NCBI RefSeq assembly: GCF_040513375.1
Contig: NZ_JBEVTG010000001.1
Location: 806,001 to 870,000, forward strand
Source of the DNA: Flagellimonas_B algarum
GTDB taxonomy: Bacteria > Bacteroidota > Bacteroidia > Flavobacteriales > Flavobacteriaceae
Reading direction: 5' to 3'
DNA: 64,000 nucleotides
Positions 42,992 through 51,608 of this stretch are shown in pieces; position 1 is the stretch's first letter, and the number at the start of each line of letters is the position of its first letter. The position numbers and the translations under genes are program-made. The notes beneath the pieces were generated by a model, which was not told the DNA's origin, searched no databases, and saw only the letters and a list, made by a program, of their open reading frames with translations.

Positions 42992-44215
42992 TCAAAGTTG
43001 GTATATCCAGTGTTCGGGATTCAATCGCTTGGTATCTTCATAAAGATAAAACTTCAATTTCGTCGACCCATTGATCCTGTTGGTGTGAATTTCACCCAAG
43101 GCTTCCTTTGCGGCGACCTTATCCCCTTTTTTCACGTAAACTTTCGAAAGGTTGTAGTACATGCTGATGTAGTTGCCATGCCGTACGAAAATCCCCTTTT
43201 GGCCCATGCGATAGGTTTCGACCGACATGACCTCCCCATCGAAAATGGCCCGGGCCTCAGCTCCTGAATCGGTCGCTATGGTCACTCCATTGTTGCGATG
43301 TTGTATGCCAGGATACACCTTGTCCTTATACACCCCGAACCCTTGGCTTTTTATCCCTTTCTCAACCGGCCAGACCAGCTTGCCTTTGTTGGCGGTGAAA
43401 CTGTTGGCAATCAGCTTTGCCTCAGGGGTCAATTCAAAACGCTCTCGGTTACTGCTTCCCGATTTCTTGTTCGAGCTGGCAATAGCCGACCGAATCAGAC
43501 TTTTGATTTCACGATCGATCCTACGGGTTTCCTTTTTCCTATCGTCGATTGCCGCTGCATACCGACTTTCATTTTGACGTATACTACGCAATAGTTCTTT
43601 CTGACCATTGATTTCTTTCGAAAGCCCGTTTTTGACCCGGGTATTCTCCGCGATCAATTGCGCCTTTACCTTGCGTTGCTCGATCAAGCCTGAATTCAAG
43701 GCAGATAGTTCCTGGGCCGTGGCCATGATATCATCCCCTTGCTGTTTGCGATGTTGGGCATACTGTTTGAGATATTGCGCCCTTTTGAACGCTTGGAAAA
43801 AGTTGCTGGAAGAGAGCAAAAACAACAAGCGGTTCTGCTCAGAGCGATTTTGATACGATCTTACGATCAACTGGGCATAGTCCTTTTTCAATAGCTCGAG
43901 ATCTTCCCTCAATTTTGAGATTTTGCGAACATTGGCATTAATCTGTCGGTTGAGCAAATTCGCCTGTTGGTTCGTTAGCCGGATCAATTGTTGGCTCATG
44001 TTGATTTTTCGATCCAGCGCTTCGACCTGTTCCAACACGCTTCCTTTTTGCTGTTGTTCCTCAGACAATAATCGATCGTATTCCTTGATTTCCTTTTGTA
44101 GTCTTGCCCGTTTCGCCTCGAGCGCCTTTTGTTCTGAACTTTGCGCTTGAAGACCCCATGACCACATGCAAAGCAGCAAGATCGATAACAAGCGGTATGT
44201 ATGGGTAAAGCGCAT
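42992..44215 (-). CDS. EnvC-like murein hydrolase activator (degenerate M23/LytM)
   Basis: 407 residues with a signal peptide (LLSILLLCMWSWGLQA). Residues ~25-250 are heptad-rich coiled coil (ALEAKRARLQKEIKEYDRLL, KISKLREDLELLKKDYAQLI). The C-terminal ~125 residues are a LytM fold, but zinc ligands are missing: the H-x3-D site reads HRNNGVTIATD and the HxH site reads KLKFYLYED. That is the state of EnvC, which activates amidases rather than cutting peptidoglycan. Its role in cell separation is inferred. Directly abuts the DUF4292 gene. Confidence 0.9.
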   Translation of the reverse strand: MRFTHTYRLLSILLLCMWSWGLQAQSSEQKALEAKRARLQKEIKEYDRLLSEEQQQKGSVLEQVEALDRKINMSQQLIRLTNQQANLLNRQINANVRKISKLREDLELLKKDYAQLIVRSYQNRSEQNRLLFLLSSSNFFQAFKRAQYLKQYAQHRKQQGDDIMATAQELSALNSGLIEQRKVKAQLIAENTRVKNGLSKEINGQKELLRSIRQNESRYAAAIDDRKKETRRIDREIKSLIRSAIASSNKKSGSSNRERFELTPEAKLIANSFTANKGKLVWPVEKGIKSQGFGVYKDKVYPGIQHRNNGVTIATDSGAEARAIFDGEVMSVETYRMGQKGIFVRHGNYISMYYNLSKVYVKKGDKVAAKEALGEIHTNRINGSTKLKFYLYEDTKRLNPEHWIYQL

Positions 44216-45001
44216 TTATTTTAAGACGATCTCCTTGTATCCTTTAGGTATCCGGTACGGAAAATTCAGTTTTCTATTGAATTCGATGTTCCTGAAATCC
44301 AGGTCGATGGTATTGGTAGTGCCCTCGGTGATCGCCTCAATGGCCACGGTGTTGGGCAAAACTTTCCGTTCGACTTCTTGATAGCTATAGGCCATTTTCA
44401 AAAACCGATCTTCCCAGGGTTGCGAGATCTGCTGACTCGAAATCCTGAAGTTCTGGGGTTCCAAAAAGAAAAGGATCTTGAACAAATCGTTTTCTTTTTT
44501 AGGTTTCAACCCATAGGTATCGGCGGTATTGGCAGCGATGTATTTACGGTCTCTGAGGTCCAAAACCGCATTTCCCAAAAGGAGGTCCTGCACTTGTCCG
44601 AAATCGAGCTCGGTGCCCAACAGTTGACTGAGGTAACTGAAATCACCGTCGAAGAATTCTTTTTCGAGTTTGTTGTAAAAGGACACTTTTTCCGGGGTGA
44701 TCTTGGCTTTGAGTATCCCTAATGGCGCGCTGATCCAAATGACCTCGTCCTTTTTCATGCGCAAGCTCACGGTCGTACCACCGTCAGCCCTACCATCAGA
44801 GTAATCGATTTTGACCCGCCCGCTGATCGTCTCGAAATCAATGGCGTTGTCGTAATGCTTCTCAATGGCCTTTTTAGCCGAAACCGAGGTGTCGAGTTCC
44901 CCGTTGGCTATTGCCTTCTTTGAGGAACAGGAAAATAGCATAGCGCCACTAAACGTCAAAACCAGAAAGGGTCGGGTTATACTCATCATTGGCCTCATCA
45001 T
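44216..45001 (-). CDS. DUF4292 lipoprotein (LolB/LolA-like fold likely)
   Basis: 261 residues with a lipobox at Cys25 (MLFSC). The mature protein starts with a helix, then strands IDFETISGRVKIDYSDGRAD, VSLRMKKDEVIWISAPLGIL and KAKITPEKVSFYNKLEKEFF, followed by SYLSQLLGTELDFGQVQDLL and LGNA, the typical order of DUF4292 and similar to LolB-type half-barrels. Probably outer-membrane-associated; the function is unproven. ATG overlaps the stop of the TPR gene by 4 nt (ATGA). Confidence 0.85.
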   Translation of the reverse strand: MMRPMMSITRPFLVLTFSGAMLFSCSSKKAIANGELDTSVSAKKAIEKHYDNAIDFETISGRVKIDYSDGRADGGTTVSLRMKKDEVIWISAPLGILKAKITPEKVSFYNKLEKEFFDGDFSYLSQLLGTELDFGQVQDLLLGNAVLDLRDRKYIAANTADTYGLKPKKENDLFKILFFLEPQNFRISSQQISQPWEDRFLKMAYSYQEVERKVLPNTVAIEAITEGTTNTIDLDFRNIEFNRKLNFPYRIPKGYKEIVLK

Positions 45002-45942
45002 AATCCTGATTTCACTTTACTAAGGTATTCATTTGCTTTCGAAGTATTGCCCAAGGCCGTATGCGCCGCGGCCATTTCTTGGTAAATCTTGTTCATGGTC
45101 GTGCTAGGTTCAAAAAGATAGTCCAATCCTGTCTGAAGCACTTCCAACGCCTCATTGGGCTTCCCGTTCTTGTTCAAGGCAGCTCCATAGAAATAATAGA
45201 ATTCGGGTTGTAAGGGGAAGGTCTCTACGGCATCATCGGCCGCGGCCTCAAGGGCTTTGAAATCTTCAGCTTCCAAGAGCTCCATCATTCTATCACGAAC
45301 AGCATCGGTAGGATTCTTTCCATCCGATGTCGGAGGTTTGGTGGTTGCCGATGTATTGACGGTGATGGCTGATCTCTTCGATCGAAGGGTATCGTTGATC
45401 TTTAGGGTAAGCTCGCGCGCCAAATCGCTTTTTTGGTGCTCCAAGACCTTCAATGCGGCTTCGTACTGGGCGTTCTTGAAATAAATAAGGGCCAGATTGG
45501 CCTGCAACTTTTCATCGGTGTAGGGCAAGGTGTCGGACAAAGATTGGATCTGCGTGTCTTGTTTATCCAAAACCTTGATCAAGGTGTCGAGAAACCAATA
45601 ATTCGATGCCTCGGCGACCACACACTCGATAGCATAGCGTTGCGCCGTAAAATACCGGCCGTCTAGAAAATAGGTCTTGGCGAGTTCATGGTCGACGGCT
45701 ATCACCGTGGGATCCATCTGCTTGCATGACAACAAGAGGTTGATCGCCCGGTCGTAGTTTTGGATGCCTTTTTGTTTCAGGGCTTCAAAAAAGGTTTCTT
45801 GAAAATCATCGGTGTATTCTTCCAGAAAGACCTCGGCACTCTCTTCTTCGGGCAACACTTTGGGTGATTCTTGGGCACAGAGCGTCCCAAGCGTTGTCAA
45901 CGCCACCAGCACTAAAAGCGAATATGTTTTTAAACCATTCAT
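44998..45942 (-). CDS. Exported tetratricopeptide-repeat protein
   Basis: 314 residues from ATG 45942 with a signal peptide (TYSLLVLVALTTLGTLCAQ). At least five TPR-like helix pairs: QKGIQNYDRAINLLLSCKQM, ELAKTYFLDGRYFTAQRYAI, LALIYFKNAQYEAALKVLEH, YYFYGAALNKNGKPNEALEV, MAAAHTALGNTSKANEYLSK. Acts as a protein-interaction scaffold in the periplasm or on the outer membrane; partners are unknown. Co-translated with DUF4292 and EnvC-like genes, which suggests an envelope-assembly role. Confidence 0.85.
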   Translation of the reverse strand: MNGLKTYSLLVLVALTTLGTLCAQESPKVLPEEESAEVFLEEYTDDFQETFFEALKQKGIQNYDRAINLLLSCKQMDPTVIAVDHELAKTYFLDGRYFTAQRYAIECVVAEASNYWFLDTLIKVLDKQDTQIQSLSDTLPYTDEKLQANLALIYFKNAQYEAALKVLEHQKSDLARELTLKINDTLRSKRSAITVNTSATTKPPTSDGKNPTDAVRDRMMELLEAEDFKALEAAADDAVETFPLQPEFYYFYGAALNKNGKPNEALEVLQTGLDYLFEPSTTMNKIYQEMAAAHTALGNTSKANEYLSKVKSGL

Positions 45943-45975
45943 CTTCTTTTGCTTTAAGTCGGCCCTCAATTCCGA

Positions 45976-46992
45976 TTACTCCAATACTGAAAAATCACCG
46001 ATGCTCAGTGTCTCGAAATTCCCATTATACCGCACATGGTTGCCTATCATGGCATTATCCAAATTAGCGTTTTTGATGCTGCTATTGCTTTGGATTAAGC
46101 TATTTTTAACGGTTGACGATTCGATTTCGGTATGATCCCCGATCGACACATAAGGCCCAACGGTCGTATTTTTCAATACCACGCCTTTTCCGATATAACA
46201 AGGCGGTACGATATTGGCGTTCTCGGTCCGCACCGAGGCGTCTATCAAGGGTTCTCCGTCGTTCTCTAAAAATCCCAGCATGCGTTGGTTGGTTTCAACG
46301 GTCACGTTTTTGTTCCCACAGTCCATCCATTCATCCACTTTCCCACTTACGAAAACCTTGCCATCGGCCATCATGCGTTTGATCCCATCATTGATCTGGT
46401 ATTCACCGCCATTGATGATCTCATTATCCAAGACGAATTGCAACTCCTTTCGTAACACCGCGATGTCTTTAAAATAATAGATGCCGATGACCGCTTGATC
46501 ACTGACAAAGGTCTGGGGCTTTTCGACCAGTTCGACGATATGTCCTTTTTCGTTGAGATTCACGACACCGAAGGCTTCAGGGTTGGCTACTTTCTTTGTC
46601 CAAATCACACTGTCGGCCTCTTTGTCCAAATCAAAGTCGGCCCGAATCAAGGTATCGGCATAGGCGACCACGGCAGGCCCCGATAAAGAAGGTTCGGCAC
46701 ACATAATGGCATGACCGGTGCCCTTGGGGTCCAATTGTCTGTAAATACTGGCTTTTGCACCCAATTCGTTCGCCAAGCGTTCGAGACTCGCTACGACGCT
46801 GTCATCGAAAAATGCAGGGTCGCCCAAAATAAAGGCCACTTCTTCTATGGGTTCGCCTAAAACCTTGGCAATATCGCCCACCAAACGATGCACGATGGGT
46901 TTTCCGGCGACGGGAATCAACGGTTTCGGAACCGTAAGGGTATGGGGGCGCAATCGAGATCCTCGACCGGCCATGGGCACAATAATTTTCAT
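45976..46992 (-). CDS. Sugar-phosphate nucleotidyltransferase with left-handed beta-helix tail
   Basis: 338 residues. The N-terminal nucleotidyltransferase signature is MKIIVPMAGRGSRLRPHTLT followed by VPKPLIPVAGKPIVHRLVGD; the acidic metal site AYADTLIRADFDL and VELVEKPQTFVSDQAVIGIY follow. From ~250 there are hexapeptide-like repeats (IGKGVVLKNTTVGPYVSIGD, IESSTVKNSLIQSNSSIKNA). Makes an NDP-sugar from a sugar 1-phosphate and NTP; base and sugar are not certain (glucose-1-phosphate thymidylyl- or uridylyltransferase-like). Lies between dut and the TPR gene. Confidence 0.88.
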   Translation of the reverse strand: MKIIVPMAGRGSRLRPHTLTVPKPLIPVAGKPIVHRLVGDIAKVLGEPIEEVAFILGDPAFFDDSVVASLERLANELGAKASIYRQLDPKGTGHAIMCAEPSLSGPAVVAYADTLIRADFDLDKEADSVIWTKKVANPEAFGVVNLNEKGHIVELVEKPQTFVSDQAVIGIYYFKDIAVLRKELQFVLDNEIINGGEYQINDGIKRMMADGKVFVSGKVDEWMDCGNKNVTVETNQRMLGFLENDGEPLIDASVRTENANIVPPCYIGKGVVLKNTTVGPYVSIGDHTEIESSTVKNSLIQSNSSIKNANLDNAMIGNHVRYNGNFETLSIGDFSVLE

Positions 46993-47018
46993 AGGGTATA
47001 GCTTAGTTGCAATCTTTA

Positions 47019-47453
47019 TTATTTCGTTCCGGTACTTCCGAACCCCCCTTCACCCCTTTCGGTGGTCGACAAGGAAGCTACTTCGGTCCAATCGGCCCTT
47101 TCGTGTTTTGCAATGACGAGCTGGGCAACGCGTTCCCCATCTTCGACCACGAAATCTTCATTTGAAAGGTTGACCAAAATGACCCCGATCTCACCTCGGT
47201 AATCGGCATCTATAGTGCCTGGGGCATTCAAAACGGTAATCCCTTTTTTAGCCGACAAGCCACTTCGAGGACGGACTTGGGCTTCGAAACCGACAGGCAA
47301 TTCGATAAACAAACCGGTTTTGATGATCGCCCGCTGCAAGGGTTTCAATCGAATGCTTTCGGTAAGGTCGGCACGTAGGTCCATTCCAGCGGAAGCCTCG
47401 GTCTCATAATGGGGTAACGGATGTTTGGATTTGTTTATTATGGGGATGGTCAT
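47019..47453 (-). CDS. dut: dUTP diphosphatase
   Basis: 144 residues, trimeric dUTPase with all five motifs: AGMDLRADL (I), RPRSGLSAKKGI (II), NAPGTIDADYRGEIGVILVN (III), EDGERVAQLVI (IV) and the C-terminal RGEGGFGSTG (V). Removes dUTP and supplies dUMP for thymidylate synthesis. 26 nt upstream of the nucleotidyltransferase and 39 nt after the flippase, so part of one run of genes. Confidence 0.97.
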   Translation of the reverse strand: MTIPIINKSKHPLPHYETEASAGMDLRADLTESIRLKPLQRAIIKTGLFIELPVGFEAQVRPRSGLSAKKGITVLNAPGTIDADYRGEIGVILVNLSNEDFVVEDGERVAQLVIAKHERADWTEVASLSTTERGEGGFGSTGTK

Positions 47454-47492
47454 GGATCTGATCCTTTCGGTGGTAAAATGACTTTGCGATTT

Positions 47493-48968
47493 CTATTTGG
47501 GAGGGAGCGGCTTATTCATGAACACGCTTTTCAATCGCGCTCCTTCCATCTTGTAAATCAATCCCAAAAATAACAAAAGTAGGAGGCTTCCTAAGATTAA
47601 ATTGCGATCAAATACATAAAAGGACAAGGCGGAAAACAAGATGGAGAGCCCCCCATAAAAAAGGATCTTACGCATGTTATATGGGATGGGATAGTACCTT
47701 CTTCCGAAGAAAAACGACAAGAGCATCATGCTGCCGTAGGCCGCTAAAGTGGCCCATGCCGAGGCCATATAGCCGATTTTATCGATCAAGGCCAAATTGA
47801 TGATCAGGGTCAACAAGGCACCGATCGAAGAAATATAGGCGCCGAATTTGGTGCGATCGGTGATTTTGTACCAAACCGACAGGTTGTGGTAAATACCGAG
47901 GCAAAAACTGGCCAAAACTACGATGGGTACGATTTCCATGGCATCCCAATAGGCTTCGTCCCTAACGAACAACACTTTCAGGACATCAGCGAATACCACT
48001 ACACCCAATAAGATCACACTGCCCAAGATGACGAAGTAGTTGGTGATTTGGGCATAGGTCTTTTGGGGGTTCTCACTTTTGGCATGGCTGAAGAAAAAGG
48101 GTTCGATCCCCATTCGAAAGGCGGTTCCGAACAGCGTCATGAATAGGGCCAACTTCAAACAGGCCGCATATTTGCCGACCTCGCTCCGCGCGGTATCCTG
48201 TGGCAACAGCTCGTCAAGTAATATTCGATTGGCCACTTCATTGACCGTAAAGGCAATGCCTGCGATCAATACCGGGGCGGCATAGGCCATCATGCGCCTC
48301 CACAAGCGGGAGTCGAAACGGTAATCGCTTTGAAAATACAATCGCAGCATCAAAAGTAGGGTTACCCCACTGGCTACGAGCATGGCGATAAAAATGTAGG
48401 CGATTTCGAAATCGGGCTCATAGATGCGCGCCATAAAGCCTTCTGGGTCGGCTTCGGCCATACCCGGTAAAATGAGTAAAAAGAAGATATTCAATCCAAG
48501 ATTAATGGCCACATTGGTGATCTTAACCACCGCATAGCGCATCGGTTTTTCGTTGGCCCTCAGCCAAGCGAAAGGTATGATCACCAGGGCGTCCAAAGCC
48601 AAGATGAATATGGCGAAGCGGATGTATCGCGCTTCGATCCCTACACTTGAGGCGATGGCTTCCAACCCGAACAGTCCGATCAACACGAACAATGCGGTAG
48701 ATAGCAATAGGGACCAAAGGGATGTAGACACGACGAGCCTAGGGTCATCGTCGCCATTGTAGAACCTGAAAAACGCGGTTTCCATCCCGTACGCCAAAAC
48801 CACATTGAAAATGGCGAACCACGCAAAGATTACCGAAACCTCGCCATACCCTGCCGTTGCCAAAACCCCGGTATAAAGCGGGAGCAATAAAAATGAGAGC
48901 ATTCGTGGCAAGACCGTCGCCAACCCGTAGATAAAGGTCTGCTTGAAAAGTTTTTTAAGTGGGTTCAC
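47493..48968 (-). CDS. Wzx-like polysaccharide flippase (MOP superfamily)
   Basis: 491 residues with about fourteen hydrophobic segments, starting LKKLFKQTFIYGLATVLPRM then LSFLLLPLYTGVLATAGYGE, the standard opening of O-antigen/teichoic-acid flippases of the polysaccharide_synt family. The start is GTG 48968. Moves lipid-linked oligosaccharide units across the inner membrane. No glycosyltransferase cluster is adjacent; the sugar nucleotidyltransferase two genes downstream may be functionally related. Confidence 0.9.
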   Translation of the reverse strand: MNPLKKLFKQTFIYGLATVLPRMLSFLLLPLYTGVLATAGYGEVSVIFAWFAIFNVVLAYGMETAFFRFYNGDDDPRLVVSTSLWSLLLSTALFVLIGLFGLEAIASSVGIEARYIRFAIFILALDALVIIPFAWLRANEKPMRYAVVKITNVAINLGLNIFFLLILPGMAEADPEGFMARIYEPDFEIAYIFIAMLVASGVTLLLMLRLYFQSDYRFDSRLWRRMMAYAAPVLIAGIAFTVNEVANRILLDELLPQDTARSEVGKYAACLKLALFMTLFGTAFRMGIEPFFFSHAKSENPQKTYAQITNYFVILGSVILLGVVVFADVLKVLFVRDEAYWDAMEIVPIVVLASFCLGIYHNLSVWYKITDRTKFGAYISSIGALLTLIINLALIDKIGYMASAWATLAAYGSMMLLSFFFGRRYYPIPYNMRKILFYGGLSILFSALSFYVFDRNLILGSLLLLLFLGLIYKMEGARLKSVFMNKPLPPK

Positions 48969-48992
48969 TACCTAACCGCTATTAACTACGGA

Positions 48993-49076
48993 CCCCGAAG
49001 TTTAGCTTCGGGGCCGCATCGTATAAAAGTAACCAATAAGGCAGTTCGCACAAAATGCGGTATCGTACTTATTGGT
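48993..49076. repeat. Two stem-loops between the flippase and a lipoprotein gene
   Basis: CCCCGAAG/CTTCGGGG (48993-49013, TTTAG loop) is a perfect 8-bp hairpin. ACCAATAAG (49032-49040) and CTTATTGGT (49068-49076) form 9-bp arms 27 nt apart, the right arm covering the stop codon of the lipoprotein gene. Neither is followed by a T run on either strand, so they are structures of unknown role, possibly mRNA 3'-end stabilisers. Confidence 0.45.
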
Positions 49077-49554
49077 AAATCAAGGGTTTCTTTTCTTTGA
49101 TCCCATCGATTTTGACATAGACCAGTTTTCCACCATCCAAATAGCTGACCACGCATTCGGTGGGTTCCAATTCGAAGGGGAATTTCCCTTTTAACTTGGG
49201 CGGCTGGTTGCCGACTTCCTTGTTGCCATCGGAGTGCATGACCATGTCGGCCTTTTCCTCGCTTACGTCCATGAAGTTGGCTTTGGCCATCCAGGCCCCA
49301 TCCTTCGAAGCGAAAGTGACCGGTGCGACCTTACCACGAAAATAGGCTTCCTGCATTTTGAGATTATCGAGGTTATCACCCATGACCGGAATCTCGAGCA
49401 ACATTCCCGAACCTGTTTCGGCACGGCCTCCCTTCCAAGACTGGCAGCTGGCTTCACCCAACTCGAACGGAGGATTGTCGACCAGTTTTTTTTGGGAAGA
49501 ACAACTGGATAGTGAAAAAGCGATAACGATCATGGCAAACGTAAAGAGTTTCAT
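49069..49554 (-). CDS. Hypothetical lipoprotein
   Basis: 161 residues from ATG 49554, with a lipoprotein signal (MKLFTFAMIVIAFSLSSC, Cys18). The mature sequence has PFELGEASCQSWKGGRAETG, GMLLEIPVM, DNLKMQEAYFRGKVAPVTFA and KFPFELEPTECVVSYLDGGK. The repeated PFELxxxxC units (residues ~30 and ~130) suggest two similar halves, each with one Cys that could pair. No family recognised. Monocistronic by spacing, downstream of the sigma/membrane-protein pair. Confidence 0.65.
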   Translation of the reverse strand: MKLFTFAMIVIAFSLSSCSSQKKLVDNPPFELGEASCQSWKGGRAETGSGMLLEIPVMGDNLDNLKMQEAYFRGKVAPVTFASKDGAWMAKANFMDVSEEKADMVMHSDGNKEVGNQPPKLKGKFPFELEPTECVVSYLDGGKLVYVKIDGIKEKKPLIYQ

Positions 49555-49605
49555 AGATTCCAATTTAAGTGTCATAAAGATATGAAACCAAATTTAGTGC
49601 CACGA

Positions 49606-50160
49606 TTATCGAAGGGACTTTAATTCAAACAGTTCGCGCTGTGTCTGCCTGTAGATGATGACCGCCAATACAATCAGCGATAGTGCCCCTGAACAGACCA
49701 AATACAGGAAAAAACCGGTCGAAAATACCGCTTTGAAGGTCGGTAGCAATAACACGAATCCCACACAATACAATAGGTATAGGATCGGGGTAATGATCGT
49801 ATGTAACCTTTTGCGACGTTCATAGTACCCCAATAAAGCCGACGCAAACGTTTGTGCGTTGACAGTGGGGTCCAATGTCGCTAGGCGTCTTTTATCCATG
49901 ACCTCGATGATGATCCTGATGACCAGAACGGAGGCCATCAATATGAGGCCAAAGTTCAATAGGGTCTTCCCGAACCGTAGCGCATACATGAGATACCCCA
50001 AAAGCACCAGAACAGTGATGGTCATGACCCAATTTCCTATTTTTTGGCCCCGTTTGATTTGCGATAGCTTTTGTTGGATTTGTACGATATCGTTCGCCGT
50101 GTTCGTAGGCGCACCGGATTCCTTTCTCCAGCTTGCCTTTATTTCTTCATAATTTTCCAT
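49606..50160 (-). CDS. Four-helix membrane protein paired with an ECF sigma factor
   Basis: 184 residues from ATG 50160. A cytoplasmic N-terminus (MENYEEIKASWRKESGAPTN, then IVQIQQKLSQIKRGQKIG) is followed by four membrane helices (VMTITVLVLLGYLMYAL, LNFGLILMASVLVIRIIIEV, IITPILYLLYCVGFVLLLPT, LYLVCSGALSLIVLAVIIY). It overlaps the sigma-factor gene by 14 nt, so it is a good candidate for the cognate membrane anti-sigma factor, but no canonical anti-sigma (ZAS or RseA) motif is visible. Confidence 0.7.
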   Translation of the reverse strand: MENYEEIKASWRKESGAPTNTANDIVQIQQKLSQIKRGQKIGNWVMTITVLVLLGYLMYALRFGKTLLNFGLILMASVLVIRIIIEVMDKRRLATLDPTVNAQTFASALLGYYERRKRLHTIITPILYLLYCVGFVLLLPTFKAVFSTGFFLYLVCSGALSLIVLAVIIYRQTQRELFELKSLR

Positions 50161-50632
50161 GGTGTACACAATGGGTTAAGGTTTTCTTTATTCTATGGAT
50201 GCGTACCCTGACGGCCTCATGGGTCGTTCCCATAATGGCCGCGATTTCCTTTTGGGGTACGTCTTCGAGATCCAATAATATCATGGTTTTCTCGTCTTTC
50301 TTCAGTCGATCGATACAACGATGGAGTTTTTTATAGCGGTCTTCTTGCCGTTGTGGATCTGAAGGTGTTTCCACATCTTCCAACAGCTGTTCGGGCAAGG
50401 AGACGTATTTCGATTTTCGCAATTCCATCAAACAGGTATTGACCGCTATACGATACAACCAGGTCGTGATCTTCGCTTCGTTCCTAAATCCATCAAGATG
50501 GGTCAGTACCTTTAGAAACACTTCTTGGGTCAAGTCTTCTGCCAGAGCCGCGTTGCCTTTGACATAACCGAGACAGACCCGATAAATGGCCTCGCGGTGT
50601 TCCCCATAGATGGTTTCGAAGTTGGTCTTCAT
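50147..50632 (-). CDS. ECF RNA polymerase sigma factor
   Basis: 161 residues from ATG 50632. Region 2: YGEHREAIYRVCLGYVKGNA, LAEDLTQEVFLKVLTHLDGF, RNEAKITTWLYRIAVNTCLM. Region 4: DRLKKDEKTMILLDLEDVPQ, KEIAAIMGTTHEAVRVRIHR. Member of the sigma-70 ECF group, second in this window. Starts 5 nt after an exported alpha/beta hydrolase gene and overlaps its putative anti-sigma partner. Confidence 0.92.
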   Translation of the reverse strand: MKTNFETIYGEHREAIYRVCLGYVKGNAALAEDLTQEVFLKVLTHLDGFRNEAKITTWLYRIAVNTCLMELRKSKYVSLPEQLLEDVETPSDPQRQEDRYKKLHRCIDRLKKDEKTMILLDLEDVPQKEIAAIMGTTHEAVRVRIHRIKKTLTHCVHHGKL

Positions 50633-50637
50633 CGGTA

Positions 50638-51483
50638 TTATTCCAAAAAGCCGTTGATCTGTTCGAGCATCCAATCGGGAGCGTCGTACATGATGAAATG
50701 GGCCGATCCTTCTGCAATCCTGAGATCGTAGGCTACAGCTTGTTCAAATTGTTTCGTATATGTGGCCGTGGCCATTTCCTTCCCATAAGGATGGGCCGCC
50801 CCCAAGACTAGGATTTCAGCCCCGATATTGGCAAGATCGCCCCTCAAATCGACCTTGAGCAGATCGGTATACCCGTATACATATGTTTTCCGATCTGCTT
50901 TCTCGATCCATTCTTGGATTTTGGGTCGTTGTGCTTCATTTAAGGTCATGCCCGTAGCGAATTGTTTGGCCATTGCCGAAAAATCGGCATCGGAAAGCTG
51001 TAGCAGCTGTTGGTTGTACGGATTGTCATAGACCATATGCTCGCTGTTGTAGTTGGGAATTATCAAGGCCCCAGTAGCAGGCAGGCCGTCAACAATAATC
51101 AGTTTTTTAAGATTCCCATGACCTTCACTGGCCAACCATAGCGCCAAGGTGCCCCCTAAGCTGTGCCCAATGGCCGTAGCACCGTTCAAACCGTTGTCTT
51201 CGATATAGCGTGCCACGCCTTCCTTGATTTGCGGAAACCATGGGGTTTCGATAGCCGGTACATTGCCGAAGCCTGCAAAGGTAAAGGTATGGCATTCGTG
51301 ATTCTTCGAGAGTTCGGCTACCGTAGTGGCCCAGACTTCTTCGGTACAGGTGAACCCCGGAAATAACAGGATCGGATTTCCTTCTCCGGTTACGGATACT
51401 TCAAATGGATACTCTTGTGCGCTTAACGATAGTAAAGATAAAGCGGCGAATAGGATCGTTGTCGTTCTTTTTAGCTGTTTCAT
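50638..51483 (-). CDS. Exported alpha/beta hydrolase
   Basis: 281 residues with a signal peptide (ILFAALSLLSLSAQ). The oxyanion HG-like strand is GNPILLFPGFTCTEEVW and the nucleophile elbow is GHSLGGTLALWLAS; a late His is in EGSAHFIMYDAPDWM, near the usual place of the catalytic base, and the acid is probably Asp or Glu just before it. Substrate unknown. First gene of an operon with the sigma factor and its membrane partner, so it may be regulated by or relevant to that stress pathway (inference). Confidence 0.85.
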   Translation of the reverse strand: MKQLKRTTTILFAALSLLSLSAQEYPFEVSVTGEGNPILLFPGFTCTEEVWATTVAELSKNHECHTFTFAGFGNVPAIETPWFPQIKEGVARYIEDNGLNGATAIGHSLGGTLALWLASEGHGNLKKLIIVDGLPATGALIIPNYNSEHMVYDNPYNQQLLQLSDADFSAMAKQFATGMTLNEAQRPKIQEWIEKADRKTYVYGYTDLLKVDLRGDLANIGAEILVLGAAHPYGKEMATATYTKQFEQAVAYDLRIAEGSAHFIMYDAPDWMLEQINGFLE

Positions 51484-51551
51484 TTTTATTTGTTTTTCCC
51501 TTTTGATGCACGCTTTCGAAAATGTTACATCCTTTTCCCCAAAGAAAGGGT

Positions 51552-51585
51552 GAAAAACAAAAAAGCCCCTGAAAACAGGGGCTTT
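51552..51585 (-). terminator. Terminator of the ATP synthase operon
   Basis: Minus strand: AAAGCCCCTG, TTTT loop, CAGGGGCTTT, a perfect 10-bp stem followed by further T residues. It lies 23 nt after the atpG stop. Confidence 0.92.
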
Positions 51586-51608
51586 AAGCTATTTGGCTCG
51601 AACCTATT

